This document shows, piece after piece, positions 27,576 through 36,358 of a stretch of 64,000 nucleotides of DNA; position 1 is the stretch's first letter, and each line of letters starts with the position of its first letter. The notes beneath the pieces were generated by a model. It was not told the DNA's origin. It searched no databases and worked only from the letters and a program-made list of their open reading frames with translations. Source of the stretch: Maioricimonas rarisocia (GTDB lineage Bacteria > Planctomycetota > Planctomycetia > Planctomycetales > Planctomycetaceae); contig NZ_CP036275.1 in the NCBI RefSeq assembly GCF_007747795.1, forward strand, positions 4,022,001-4,086,000. Direction: 5' to 3'. The position numbers and the translations under genes were made by a program.

Positions 27576-29009
27576 ATGTTGGAATTGGAATCGCTCTCGC
27601 GGCGTGGCTGGCTCGGCAACGTCTACACCGCGATGGCCGGCATGGGGCTGGTCCAGCTGCTTGGCCGTGACGGTCTTGCGGCAGCCGGCGAATGGCAGCC
27701 GGGACGGGGACAGACGCATCATCCTGCAAAAGCGAAACGGGTGCTGCAGATCTTCTGCCCGGGCGCGGCTTCTCACATGGACCTGTGGGATTACAAACCG
27801 GCGCTGGAAAAGCAGGCGGGCAAGCCGCTGCCGGGCGAGGAGAATCTGGTCTCCTTCCAGGGCAAGAACGGCAATCTGATGGCGAGCCCGTGGGCATTCG
27901 AGCCGGCCGGGGAATCGGGAAAGATGATCTCCAGCATGCTGCCCCACATGCAGCAGCATGCCGATGACATCGCCTTCCTGCATGGGATGACGACGAAGAC
28001 GAACACGCACGGTCCGGGCTGCGTGTTCATGAACACCGGCCACGTGACGGAAGGCTTCCCCTCGGCCGGCGCGTGGCTGAGCTACGCACTGGGCAGCGAG
28101 AACGAAAACCTGCCGACATACGTGGCGGTCCCCGACATCCGGGGGGAACCGCCCAACGGGAAAGCAAACTGGAGCAACGGATTCCTCCCGGCCCGGTACC
28201 AGGCGATCCCGCTGGCAGCCCACCAGCCGATCCGCAATCTCGAGCCGCCCGAACGTATCACGTCCGGCGAGGAAGAGGCGACGCGGGAGCTGATCGACTT
28301 CCTGAACCGCCGCCACATGGAGCAGCATCCGGGGAATTCGAACCTGCAGGCCCGGATCGCCGCGTATGAACTGGCCGGCTCAATGCAGATGTCCGCCCCC
28401 GAAGTGACGAATCTGGCCTTGGAGTCGGAGGCAACGCATTCGTTGTACGGGACGGCCGACGAGAACCCGCTCAAGGCGGCCTACGGCCGGAACTGCCTGC
28501 TCGCCCGGCGGCTGCTGGAGCGGGGCGTGCGGTTCGTGAACCTCTATTGTGCGTCGCGCGCTTCTGGAGTGGATGGCCTGCTCAACTGGGATGCGCACAA
28601 AACGCTCAAGGCCGACTACGAGCGGCACTGCCCGATCTTCGATCAGCCGACGGCGGCTCTGCTGGCTGACCTGAAAGCCCGGGGCCTGCTGGACGACACG
28701 CTTGTGCTGTGGACGACCGAATTCGGGCGGATGCCGACGCATCAGGCGGGAACGACCGGGCGGGACCACAATCCGGACGCCTTCACCTGCTGGATGATGG
28801 GGGCCGGCGTGAAGGGTGGCATGAGCTACGGCGCGACCGACGAGTTCGGCCGGAAATCGGTCGAGAATGTCACGACGGTCTGGGACTTCTACGCCACGGT
28901 GCTGCATCTGCTTGGCTTCGATCACACGAAGCTGACCTGGTACTACAACGGTCTGGACCGCCGGTTGACCGATGTGCATGGTCACGTGATTGGTGACGTC
29001 CTGGCGTGA
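27576..29009 (+). CDS. DUF1501 family protein (partner of the DUF1549/DUF1553 protein)
   Basis: A 477-residue protein of the alkaline-phosphatase-like DUF1501 family. The N-terminus has a twin-arginine-like SRRGWLG followed by a hydrophobic segment. Landmarks are 'AKRVLQIFCPGAASHMDLWD', 'YKPALEKQAGKPLPGEENLV', 'FLHGMTTKTNTHGPGCVFMN', 'LARRLLERGVRFVNLYCA', 'LVLWTTEFGRMPTHQAGTTG' and RDHNPDAF. It starts 36 bp after the cytochrome gene with AGGAG upstream, the usual arrangement in planctomycetes. It probably acts in the periplasm with that protein and possibly with the sulfatase two genes upstream; biochemical role unknown. Confidence 0.93.
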   Translation: MLELESLSRRGWLGNVYTAMAGMGLVQLLGRDGLAAAGEWQPGRGQTHHPAKAKRVLQIFCPGAASHMDLWDYKPALEKQAGKPLPGEENLVSFQGKNGNLMASPWAFEPAGESGKMISSMLPHMQQHADDIAFLHGMTTKTNTHGPGCVFMNTGHVTEGFPSAGAWLSYALGSENENLPTYVAVPDIRGEPPNGKANWSNGFLPARYQAIPLAAHQPIRNLEPPERITSGEEEATRELIDFLNRRHMEQHPGNSNLQARIAAYELAGSMQMSAPEVTNLALESEATHSLYGTADENPLKAAYGRNCLLARRLLERGVRFVNLYCASRASGVDGLLNWDAHKTLKADYERHCPIFDQPTAALLADLKARGLLDDTLVLWTTEFGRMPTHQAGTTGRDHNPDAFTCWMMGAGVKGGMSYGATDEFGRKSVENVTTVWDFYATVLHLLGFDHTKLTWYYNGLDRRLTDVHGHVIGDVLA

Positions 29010-29018
29010 TGAAAATCC

Positions 29019-29106
29019 GGGCAGACAGGAATGTCTGCCCCACTGGTGATCGCCAGGTGCTCGCCGACGATCACGTGAGCCACGGCAGGCAGAGCCTGCC
29101 CTACGG
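29019..29106. repeat. Two dispersed hairpin repeats
   Basis: GGGCAGACA-GGAA-TGTCTGCCC (29019-29040) is a perfect 9-bp stem with a 4-nt loop. CGGCAGGCAGAGCCTGCC (29082-29099), followed by CTACGG, is a second hairpin. Both sequences recur near 36048 and 36130, and the first also near 8277 and 9153. They sit just after the DUF1501 gene and before the convergent gene at 29194, where they could end transcripts in both directions. Confidence 0.75.
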
Positions 29107-29193
29107 CCTGAGTTCGGTGTGCAAATGCGACCAGCCGCCGCCGGTCACTGGGACCGACGACGGCTGTTGTCGCTACCGGGGGGACAGTCGGTG

Positions 29194-30069
29194 TTACGGG
29201 CGAACGAAGGTCAGCTGCTGGCCGGCCCGTGCCAGGACGACCTTGTCCTTGTCGGCACTGACGACCGAGGCGATCTCGAGCTTCTCTTCGCCGTCGATGA
29301 GCTTGAACTTGCCGTCTTCAACCGCGAAGGGCTTCTTGACGTCGACAGCACCGATGCCGGTCTGCAGGGTGACGCTGGCGTTGCCGTCGGCTTCGAGGTT
29401 GATCTGGCTGATCACGTTCGAGCTGTTGTCGTCGTTCTCGTTAACCCACAGGCCGAGGATCGGCTGCAGTTCCGGAGCAACAGCGACGCCGCTGGCATCG
29501 TTGACAGCCGGGGCGTCCTGCGGCAGATCGACGGGGGGAGCGTCGCCGGCCGGCTGGTCGACGACGGGAGCAGCAGCGTCGGCCGGTGCGGCAGCGGCGG
29601 GAGCGTCAGCCGGAGCGGCGTCAGCTGGGGCGGCAGCAGCGGTGGCGGGAACTGCAGCAGCGTCAGCGGCGGGAGCCGCTGCAGCCGGAGCGGCAGCACC
29701 AGCAGCGGCGGGGGTCGCTGCTGCACCGGCGACCGTCCCGGTCACGGTTTCTGTCACGGTTTCTGTCACGGCGGTGGTGCCGGCGACACCGAACTTGCCA
29801 AAGCGGGTTTCCAGGGCGGCGGCGAATTCGGGGAACTGCTTGATCAATTCAGGACGCCGGCCGAACAGAACGTGAATGTCGCGGTACGAGTGGCAGCCGT
29901 GGAAGCCGTGCAGGAAGCGGGCTTTGCCGTATCCACCGTGGCTGTAACCGTATACGCCAGTGTGGCAGCCACCGGAGTGGCAACCGCCGGCGATGGCGGA
30001 ATTGCTGGCGGCGAAGGTGGTTGCGGCGACGGCGGCGATCAGAGCGGTGTTCTTGATGAGGGTCAGCAT
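29194..30069 (-). CDS. Secreted Cys/His-rich protein with Ala/Pro-rich linker
   Basis: A 291-residue protein, not of a family I can name. Order: signal peptide (MLTLIKNTALIAAVAATTFA); a mature start GGCHSGGCHTGVYGYSHGG with several Cys and His; a short conserved-looking helix 'ELIKQFPEFAAALETRFGKF'; a Thr/Val run (VTETVTETVTG); about 90 residues of Ala/Pro/Asp low complexity; and a C-terminal beta-rich domain from about residue 200 ('ILGLWVNENDDNSSNVISQI'). The low-complexity part is probably an extended linker. The N-terminus resembles the small protein at 33054, suggesting metal or heme-related binding; this is inference. ATG 30069 has GGAG about 9 nt upstream. Confidence 0.8.
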   Translation of the reverse strand: MLTLIKNTALIAAVAATTFAASNSAIAGGCHSGGCHTGVYGYSHGGYGKARFLHGFHGCHSYRDIHVLFGRRPELIKQFPEFAAALETRFGKFGVAGTTAVTETVTETVTGTVAGAAATPAAAGAAAPAAAAPAADAAAVPATAAAAPADAAPADAPAAAAPADAAAPVVDQPAGDAPPVDLPQDAPAVNDASGVAVAPELQPILGLWVNENDDNSSNVISQINLEADGNASVTLQTGIGAVDVKKPFAVEDGKFKLIDGEEKLEIASVVSADKDKVVLARAGQQLTFVRP

Positions 30070-30283
30070 TGTCGTGTCTCCAACGTGTGGGTTGTTTGTT
30101 TTTGTCCGGGCGACTTGTCCCGCCCTTGTTGTTCTGTTGAGCGTCAGGCGGCGGCTGTTGTTACCGAGAACGCACGGCAATCCGGAAAATCCGGACGAGT
30201 TGCGCAGGGACGAACGCAAGCCTCGTCAGCGACGAGACTTGCGACCTCACACCAAGTTGCCCCTTCGAGAACGGCAGCGGGAA

Positions 30284-32800
30284 TCAGGGGAGAACCTCGA
30301 CAACCCGGAACCCGATCAGCAGGTTCCGCTCGTCCGTCCGCATGGCGGACCGGTCTGAGCTGCGGGCGTTCTTCGGCTTCATCGCCCACGATCCACCCCG
30401 CACGACGTGGAAGCTGCCGGCGACGGGAGCCTGGGGATCCTTCGTGGGGCTGGCGGCGTAGAAATCGCTGACGTACGAGTCCTGGCACCACTCCCAGACG
30501 TTGCCGTGCATGTCGAACAGGCCGAAGGCGTTCGGGCGGTACTGTCCGACCGGAGCCGTGAAGGCGTGACCGTCGTTCCACGTTTCCCCCAGCAGAGCGG
30601 GCAGCTTCTCGTCCAGTGCTGCGTCCGCCAGGTTTGCCAGCTTCTGCATCAGTTCGACTTCGTCGCCGGTGAAGAATCGCGTGGTCGTGCCGGCCCGGCA
30701 GGCGTACTCCCACTCGGCCTCGGTCGGAAGACGGTACTCGCGGCCCTCCTTGCGGCTGAGCCAGCGGCAGAAGGCGATCGCGTCGTTCCAGCTCACGTTG
30801 ACGACGGGATGGCTGTCGTCCCGCGGGAACCCGGTCTCCTTCCAGTCGTAACGATCGCTGCGGTAGAACTTTCCGTCGCTGGCGCTGAAGCGGTATCCGC
30901 CCTGCCCCACGTGACCGGTCTCTTCGACGAACCGGCGATACTGACCGACGGTGATCTCGTGCCGGGACATGCGGAACGCCTGCGTGATCTCGACGCTATG
31001 GCGAACCAACTCGTCCGCCTCGGCCATGTCGTCCCCGTCGGACGCTCCCATCTGGAACTGACCAGCCGGGATGTAGGCGAATTCGATCTCGACGCTGTTT
31101 GAGGCGGTTTCGTGGCCCAGTCCGAATGCCGTGACGATCTCGGAGAAGCTGGCCACGAACACTTCCCGCTGCAGCGTCCCGCCGGAAACGGTCAGCGGAG
31201 CGAAGATGCGGGCGAGGCTGGGCACGAGCGTCAGTCGCTGGACAAACTCGTCTGCGGACAGCCCGACTTCTGCGGCAGCCAGCGGCAGATCGAGTTCCTG
31301 TTCGAACCGGGTGGCGACGGCGGCAACGGGATCGCTCTTGCCTGGCTCAACCTTTGCCTGGATCAGGCCCTCGATGAAACGACGGCTGTCGGCGTCGAGC
31401 AGTTTGTCGAACGCAGTTGAGTCGGGGTACAGCTGGAGAATCTGCTTCAACTCGGCCTGCGAAAACGCCTCGCTGTTCGCGAGGACCGAGCTGCGAACCT
31501 GGTCGGTTTTGGGCAGCATGCCGCCGACGTGGCAGGACATGCAGCTCAGCCCGTTGATCACGGCGCGGTCGGGGCGTCGCGGGTCGCTGACGATCGGCGT
31601 GGGAGCCTTGTCGATCCGCTGGCCAGCGGCATCGGAGAGCAGGTATGCCTGCAGACCGTTGGGCAGGTTGAAGATGATCTCGCCACCGTCATGTTCGAAT
31701 GCGTTTTCGCCCTGCGGTCCGAGGGGATGGGCGAACAGGTTCTTGTCGCCGGAGTTTCCCGAGAAGTCGTAGCTTTTCCAGTAGGCACCGAAGCGGGACG
31801 TGTGCCGCTCGATCATCCGGTTGTTGCGGGAGACGCCGGAGTTGTTAAAGCCGGCCCGGGCGACCTGGCCCGACTCGATATTGGAATTCACGTCGACGCC
31901 GAGGATCCGTTCGAGTTCGCCGTCGGTGTCGGGAAGCTGAAGCAGTTCGTGATAGAACGGGGGAACCGACGCGACGGTGGTGAACCAGTCGGCACGCAGC
32001 AGCGGTCGCTTCGTTCCCGTCACTTCGTACATGAAGTCGGCTGCGCGGGACTGGAAGCGGATGTGATACGGGTCTTGGGCCGCGATCCTGTCCCAGATCT
32101 TCTGTGACCATCCGTAGTTACGCAGATCGACACGAAAGACGGTCCGGGCCGGATCGATGGCTTCGGGAACGACGATCCGCTTGCCCCACGAAAGGCTGTT
32201 GACCAGCTTCGAGATTCCCTGCCGAAGGACATCGAGCTCGTCGGCACTGACGCCGGCATTGTGCAGGTGCGTGATCGTGAGATAGCGGGTGTGCTGCGGT
32301 GCCGAGCCGTTGAGCGTCTTGAGATCGGCTTCGATGAAATCGACCACGTCGAACGGGGAGATGAACGGGCGATCAGACGCGTCACCGTTGAATCCGGGAG
32401 CGCCGTCGGCAATCCACTGGCGAAGAATCTGAATCTTGTCTTCCGAGAGGGCGTCGTCATCGGCCGGCATGTCGCCGTCGACGATCCGCTCGAGCAACAC
32501 CGATTCTGCCGGGTCGCCCGCCTTGACGATTTCGCGGGCCGTCAGCTTGCGGACGTCGAGGATGTCCCCCAGGCCCCCCTCGCTGGCGCCGTCTTCTCCG
32601 TGGCAGCGGTAGCAGTTGGTCTTCAGGATTTCGCGTGCCTGCTCGGCGACGGTTGCGGCGTGAGCGGTTTGCGCGAAACTGACGATTCCGCAGGTGAGAG
32701 CCACCGCGAACAGCCGCGACAGGCAACGCTGATTTCTGGTGGATGTCTTGAGCACGGAAGTCGTGTCTTCTACAGGGTTTGGATATTGACTGACGGTCAT
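30284..32800 (-). CDS. Cytochrome c fused to a SUMF1-like (FGE-sulfatase) domain
   Basis: An 838-residue exported protein. After the signal segment ('LFAVALTCGIVSFAQTAHA') is a planctomycete c-type heme domain with CYRCH (Cys63, Cys66, His67) and MPADDDALSEDKIQILRQW. The middle (about 110-530) is not recognised but contains a second heme motif CMSCH near residue 418. The C-terminal 270 residues are a SUMF1/formylglycine-generating-enzyme fold: 'FAYIPAGQFQMGASDGDDMA', 'MSRHEITVGQYRRFVEET', 'EYRLPTEAEWEYACRAGTTT', 'NAFGLFDMHGNVWEWCQDSY'. In 'FHVVRGGSWAMKPKNARSSD' the two cysteines of true FGE are Met and Ala, so sulfatase activation is unlikely. ATG 32800 is chosen: GGGAG is 9 nt upstream, too close to the ATGs at 32806 and 32809. 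Confidence 0.88.
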   Translation of the reverse strand: MTVSQYPNPVEDTTSVLKTSTRNQRCLSRLFAVALTCGIVSFAQTAHAATVAEQAREILKTNCYRCHGEDGASEGGLGDILDVRKLTAREIVKAGDPAESVLLERIVDGDMPADDDALSEDKIQILRQWIADGAPGFNGDASDRPFISPFDVVDFIEADLKTLNGSAPQHTRYLTITHLHNAGVSADELDVLRQGISKLVNSLSWGKRIVVPEAIDPARTVFRVDLRNYGWSQKIWDRIAAQDPYHIRFQSRAADFMYEVTGTKRPLLRADWFTTVASVPPFYHELLQLPDTDGELERILGVDVNSNIESGQVARAGFNNSGVSRNNRMIERHTSRFGAYWKSYDFSGNSGDKNLFAHPLGPQGENAFEHDGGEIIFNLPNGLQAYLLSDAAGQRIDKAPTPIVSDPRRPDRAVINGLSCMSCHVGGMLPKTDQVRSSVLANSEAFSQAELKQILQLYPDSTAFDKLLDADSRRFIEGLIQAKVEPGKSDPVAAVATRFEQELDLPLAAAEVGLSADEFVQRLTLVPSLARIFAPLTVSGGTLQREVFVASFSEIVTAFGLGHETASNSVEIEFAYIPAGQFQMGASDGDDMAEADELVRHSVEITQAFRMSRHEITVGQYRRFVEETGHVGQGGYRFSASDGKFYRSDRYDWKETGFPRDDSHPVVNVSWNDAIAFCRWLSRKEGREYRLPTEAEWEYACRAGTTTRFFTGDEVELMQKLANLADAALDEKLPALLGETWNDGHAFTAPVGQYRPNAFGLFDMHGNVWEWCQDSYVSDFYAASPTKDPQAPVAGSFHVVRGGSWAMKPKNARSSDRSAMRTDERNLLIGFRVVEVLP

Positions 32801-32890
32801 GGCCATCATCTCCCGTCGGTGGTGTTCGTGGTCTTCCCACGTTGCTCAGCGCATTGGCGACAACGCTGTTACCGGCGAAATCTTCGACGC

Positions 32891-32929
32891 AACGAGAAAC
32901 AACCCGTGACCGCAGGAGCAGTCACGGGT
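32891..32929 (-). terminator. Probable rho-independent terminator of the gene ending at 33054
   Basis: On the minus strand ACCCGTGAC, a 10-nt loop, GTCACGGGT, then TGTTTCTCGTT. The 9-bp stem is perfect, the T-run interrupted. It separates the small secreted protein gene from the cytochrome-SUMF1 gene downstream on the same strand. Confidence 0.7.
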
Positions 32930-33053
32930 CGTCGAACAGGTCACACACACCGGGTTCAACATCAGCCGGTCCGCGGCGCGAAGCCCTCGGGCGTGTCTGC
33001 GACGTGGACCGGGCGGGACGTTGTGCGGAAAACAGCCGTCAGCAGAGCGTCAC

Positions 33054-33377
33054 TCAGTATCCGAGGTGGAAGTGACGGATGTAGCGACGGGTGTGGTAGC
33101 GATCGAAGAAGTAGTACTTGCCGAACGTGTCGAGGTGGACGTTGTACCGGACACCGTAAGGATCGACGAAGTAGTCGCAGCCGTAGGCATCGCACAGGAT
33201 GCGGACCGGACGGGCGTAGAAGTTACGGTGGTAGCCGAAGCCATGACCGTAGGCGTGGTTGTAGACGCGGGGGCCACAGTATCCGCCGTGACAGCCGGCT
33301 TCGGCGGTGTCACTGGTGAAGAAGGCGAATCCGGCAGCGGCGATGGCGACGGCGGCGAGGGTCTTGAGAGACTTCAT
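33054..33377 (-). CDS. Small secreted Cys/His/Tyr-rich protein
   Basis: A 107-residue protein with a signal peptide (MKSLKTLAAVAIAAAGFAFF, cleaved after an Ala-rich DTAEA). The mature part begins GCHGGYCGPRVYNHAYGHG and is rich in His, Tyr, Arg and Cys, with 'ILCDAYGCDYFVDPYGVRYN' and 'YHTRRYIRHFHLGY' at the end. I do not recognise the family. The start of the mature chain resembles that of the protein at 29194, and the two bracket the cytochrome-SUMF1 gene on the same strand, so a common function is possible. ATG 33377 has AAGGA 9 nt upstream. The composition suggests metal binding or a matrix role, but neither is shown. Confidence 0.8.
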   Translation of the reverse strand: MKSLKTLAAVAIAAAGFAFFTSDTAEAGCHGGYCGPRVYNHAYGHGFGYHRNFYARPVRILCDAYGCDYFVDPYGVRYNVHLDTFGKYYFFDRYHTRRYIRHFHLGY

Positions 33378-33622
33378 TTCATGAATCCTTGAGGTGGAAG
33401 GTTTCGAGTTATCAGCGGGCTTGTCTTGCCTCACACCCAGTCAAGCGACGACCCATGCCGTCCGTTACAGGTCCGCCCGGAAAAACTTTGCCAGCGGGAC
33501 TCGCCCGCTATTCGCATCGATGTATGCCACGGCATTGACGCACGCCACCGGGTGCGCAAGGATGCGGGAACTCCAGGGCCCTTCACCGAGATCCTTTCCG
33601 CGACTTCCACCACCAGAGTCAC

Positions 33623-34375
33623 ATGTTCGAACTGAGGAACGTCAGCAAGTCCTACGGCGGTCGCCAGGTTCTGGCACCGATCGACCTGCAGATCGCCACC
33701 GGCCAGACGATGGTGCTGATCGGACCGAGCGGCTGCGGCAAGTCCACGCTGCTGCGACTGCTGCTGGGCCTGATCGAACCGGATTCGGGGACCGTGCTGT
33801 TCGGCGGTCGCGAGATGAGCGGATCGCAGGTCATCGAACTGCGGCACGAAGTGGGATACGTGATCCAGGGGGGCGGACTCTTTCCCCACCTGACCGCCCG
33901 CGGCAACGTGACTCTGCTGGCGGACTATCTCGACAAGCCGGAGGATGAGATCAACCGCCGTGTCGAAGAACTGCGGGAACTGACGCATCTGCCCGATGGA
34001 TCGATCGACCGCTATCCCGGCCAGCTCTCGGGAGGGCAGCAGCAGCGCGTGGCATTGATGCGGGGGCTGATGCTCGATCCGGCCGCCCTGCTGATGGACG
34101 AACCGCTGGGGGCGCTCGATCCGCTCATCCGGGCCGAGCTGCAAAAGGATCTGCGGGAGATCTTCCGGTCGCTGAAGAAGACCGTCGTGTTCGTCACGCA
34201 CGACATCGGCGAGGCCGCCTATCTGGCCGACGAGATTGTTCTGTTGCGTGAGGGGCGGGTCGTGCAGCGGGGAACGATCGAGGATCTGCTGCACCGCCCG
34301 GCCGATCCGTTCGTGTCCGACTTCATCAGTGCCCAACGGAATCCGCTCGAAGACATGAAAGGAGCCGGCACATGA
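33623..34375 (+). CDS. ABC transporter ATPase, glycine betaine/choline (OpuCA/ProV) type
   Basis: A 250-residue ATPase: Walker A GPSGCGKSTLL, Q-loop in 'GYVIQGGGLFPHLTARGNV', signature LSGGQQQRVALMRGL, Walker B ALLMDEPLGALD and H-loop VFVTHDIGEA. The Q-loop phrase and length are typical of the osmoprotectant subfamily. No C-terminal CBS domains are present, unlike longer OpuCA proteins, so ionic-strength sensing through CBS is absent. It energises the fused binding-protein/permease encoded next, whose start overlaps its stop by 4 nt. The likely substrates are quaternary amines such as glycine betaine or choline; this is a family inference. Confidence 0.93.
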   Translation: MFELRNVSKSYGGRQVLAPIDLQIATGQTMVLIGPSGCGKSTLLRLLLGLIEPDSGTVLFGGREMSGSQVIELRHEVGYVIQGGGLFPHLTARGNVTLLADYLDKPEDEINRRVEELRELTHLPDGSIDRYPGQLSGGQQQRVALMRGLMLDPAALLMDEPLGALDPLIRAELQKDLREIFRSLKKTVVFVTHDIGEAAYLADEIVLLREGRVVQRGTIEDLLHRPADPFVSDFISAQRNPLEDMKGAGT

Positions 34376-35904
34376 ACATCCGCAGTGCTTTGCCGACTCT
34401 GTTCGTCATCGCAGCCCTGTTCGCAGGGCTGCACCGTTCTTCGGAGGTCATCGCACAGGACCAGCCGACCACGGTCCGCATCGGGTCGAAGTCGTTCACG
34501 GAATCGGTCGTTCTGGGGGAGATCCTCTCCCGACTGGCCGAGGATGCCGGGGCCGGCGTGATCCATCGGACGCTCGGCGGTACCCCAGTCGTCTGGCATG
34601 CGCTGCTCGCCGGCGAGATCGACTGCTACGTCGAGTACACCGGCACGATCAAGGAGGAGGTGCTCAAGGGAGAGAGCATCACGTCAACCGAGCAGATGCG
34701 GGCGGAGCTGGCCGAACGGGGCGTCCGGATGAGCGAGCCGCTCGGGTTCAACAACACCTACGCACTCGCCGTCTCGCGGGAGATCGCCGAGATGTATCCG
34801 GATCTGAAAACCATTTCGGATCTGCGGCGGTATCCCGATCTCGACTACGGATTCGGCAACGAGTTCATGCGGCGGGAAGACGGCTGGCGGGAACTGAGTG
34901 CCGCCTACGGGCTGCCTCGTGAGAACGCGAGCGGGCTCGACCACGATCTCGCGTACCGCGGGCTCGACGCGGGCAGCATCGATGTGATGGACGTCTACAC
35001 CACCGATGCCGAGATCGAATACTACGACATCCACGTGCTCGAAGATGACCTGCGTTTCTTTCCCGAGTACGAAGCGGTGATCCTGTACCGCGACGAACTG
35101 CAGCAGCAGTCACCGGAGATCGTGGACTCGATGCTGCGTCTCGAAGGAACACTCGACGCGTCGCGGATGAGTGCCCTCAATGCGCGGTCGAAAATCGATC
35201 AGGTCCCGGAACCAATCGTTGCGGCAGACTTCGTGCGGGAAGAATTCGGCATCGAGAGTCAGGTCGACCTCGAAACCCGGCCCGAACGGCTCCTGCGGTA
35301 CACGATCGAACACCTGCAGCTGGTGGGGATCTCGGTGACGGCCGCGATCCTGCTCGCGGTGCCTCTGGGAATCCTGGCCGCCCGGGTCTCCTGGCTCGGT
35401 CAGCTTGTGCTCAGTGCCGTGGGGATTCTGCAGACGATTCCGTCGCTGGCCATGTTCGTGATCCTGATTCCGCTGCTGGGGGTCGGCCCGGTGCCGGCGA
35501 TCGCGGCGCTGTTCCTGTACAGTCTGCTGCCGATTGTCCGCAACACGTACACCGGACTGCACGACATCTCGCCGCCGTTGATGGAATCGGCCGAAGCGCT
35601 GGGGCTTCCGTCGGGGGCACGCTTGCGGCTGATCGAACTGCCGCTCGCTTCGCGGGCGATCCTCGCGGGTGTGAAGACGGCCGCGGTGATCAACATCGGG
35701 ACCGCGACGCTGGGGGGACTGATCAACGCCGGTGGCTACGGCGAGCCGATCTTTGCCGGAATCCGACTGGATCGAAACGACCTGCTGCTCGAGGGAGCCA
35801 TCCCCGCGGCACTGATGGCGCTTGCGGCTCAGGGACTGTTCGAGCTTCTGGAACGCTGGCTGGTTCCGAAAGGTTTGCGGGGCGGTTCCACAGCATCGGA
35901 GTGA
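34372..35904 (+). CDS. Fused substrate-binding protein and permease, osmoprotectant type
   Basis: A 510-residue fusion. Residues 1-28 are a signal peptide (MNIRSALPTLFVIAALFAGL). Residues about 30-300 are an OpuAC-like binding protein: 'TVRIGSKSFTESVVLGEILS', 'LLAGEIDCYVEYTGTIKEEV', 'YGFGNEFMRREDGWRELS', 'IDVMDVYTTDAEIEYYDIHV'. Residues about 305-500 are a BPD-type permease with several membrane segments and the EAA loop 'LMESAEALGLPSGARLRLIE' that contacts the ATPase, then 'AVINIGTATLGGLINAGGYG'. The order is binding protein first, permease second; the well-known fused OpuA-type proteins have the reverse order. The transporter therefore needs only this polypeptide and the ATPase upstream, both encoded in a two-gene operon. 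Confidence 0.92.
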   Translation: MNIRSALPTLFVIAALFAGLHRSSEVIAQDQPTTVRIGSKSFTESVVLGEILSRLAEDAGAGVIHRTLGGTPVVWHALLAGEIDCYVEYTGTIKEEVLKGESITSTEQMRAELAERGVRMSEPLGFNNTYALAVSREIAEMYPDLKTISDLRRYPDLDYGFGNEFMRREDGWRELSAAYGLPRENASGLDHDLAYRGLDAGSIDVMDVYTTDAEIEYYDIHVLEDDLRFFPEYEAVILYRDELQQQSPEIVDSMLRLEGTLDASRMSALNARSKIDQVPEPIVAADFVREEFGIESQVDLETRPERLLRYTIEHLQLVGISVTAAILLAVPLGILAARVSWLGQLVLSAVGILQTIPSLAMFVILIPLLGVGPVPAIAALFLYSLLPIVRNTYTGLHDISPPLMESAEALGLPSGARLRLIELPLASRAILAGVKTAAVINIGTATLGGLINAGGYGEPIFAGIRLDRNDLLLEGAIPAALMALAAQGLFELLERWLVPKGLRGGSTASE

Positions 35905-35979
35905 ACGGGCAAGGGGCCTGGCTCAGTTGAAACTCGCGTGCCACCGTGGCCGGCAGCACGAACGGCATTCGATGCTCAT

Positions 35980-36150
35980 GCTTGCCTTGAAGGGGCAAGC
36001 GTCCCACCCTGCCACACGTGTTCCGGAAAAGCCGCCGCGCGTAAGTGGGGCAGACATTCCTGTCTGCCCGGTCACTCGCTTGCGCTTCGTGCCGGTATGA
36101 GGCGGCACGGACTTTGACCTGACGGGCGACCGGCAAAGCCTGCCCTACGG
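35980..36150. repeat. Cluster of dispersed hairpin repeats
   Basis: The 454-bp interval 35905-36358 has no supported gene. It holds GCTTGCC/GGCAAGC (35980-36000), related to the hairpin in the terminator at 8163; GGGCAGACA-TTCC-TGTCTGCCC (36048-36069), the inverse of the 29019 copy; the phrase CACTCGCTTGCGCTTCGTGC (about 36073-36092), the reverse complement of the motif linked to this hairpin at 8250 and 9127; and CCGGCAAAGCCTGCC followed by CTACGG (about 36130-36150), as at 29082. The order and orientation show a composite element inserted in reverse relative to the 8244 and 9120 copies. Confidence 0.75.
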
Positions 36151-36358
36151 ACGGGCTCGTGCCGAAGCACCCGGGGCCGGTACCGGTCGAGCGGACTAAC
36201 CTGTCGCGGAAGACACGTCGTGCCGACTCAGGCAAATGCGGCACTCGTACCGGCGCGGGGAATCCCCTATCTTCATGCCAGTCCCGTCGCCGGGTGTCGT
36301 CCGACGCCCCGAACGCAGGCGGGGTGTCATCCAGAGCAGTAACGAGCGGAGTGCAAAC

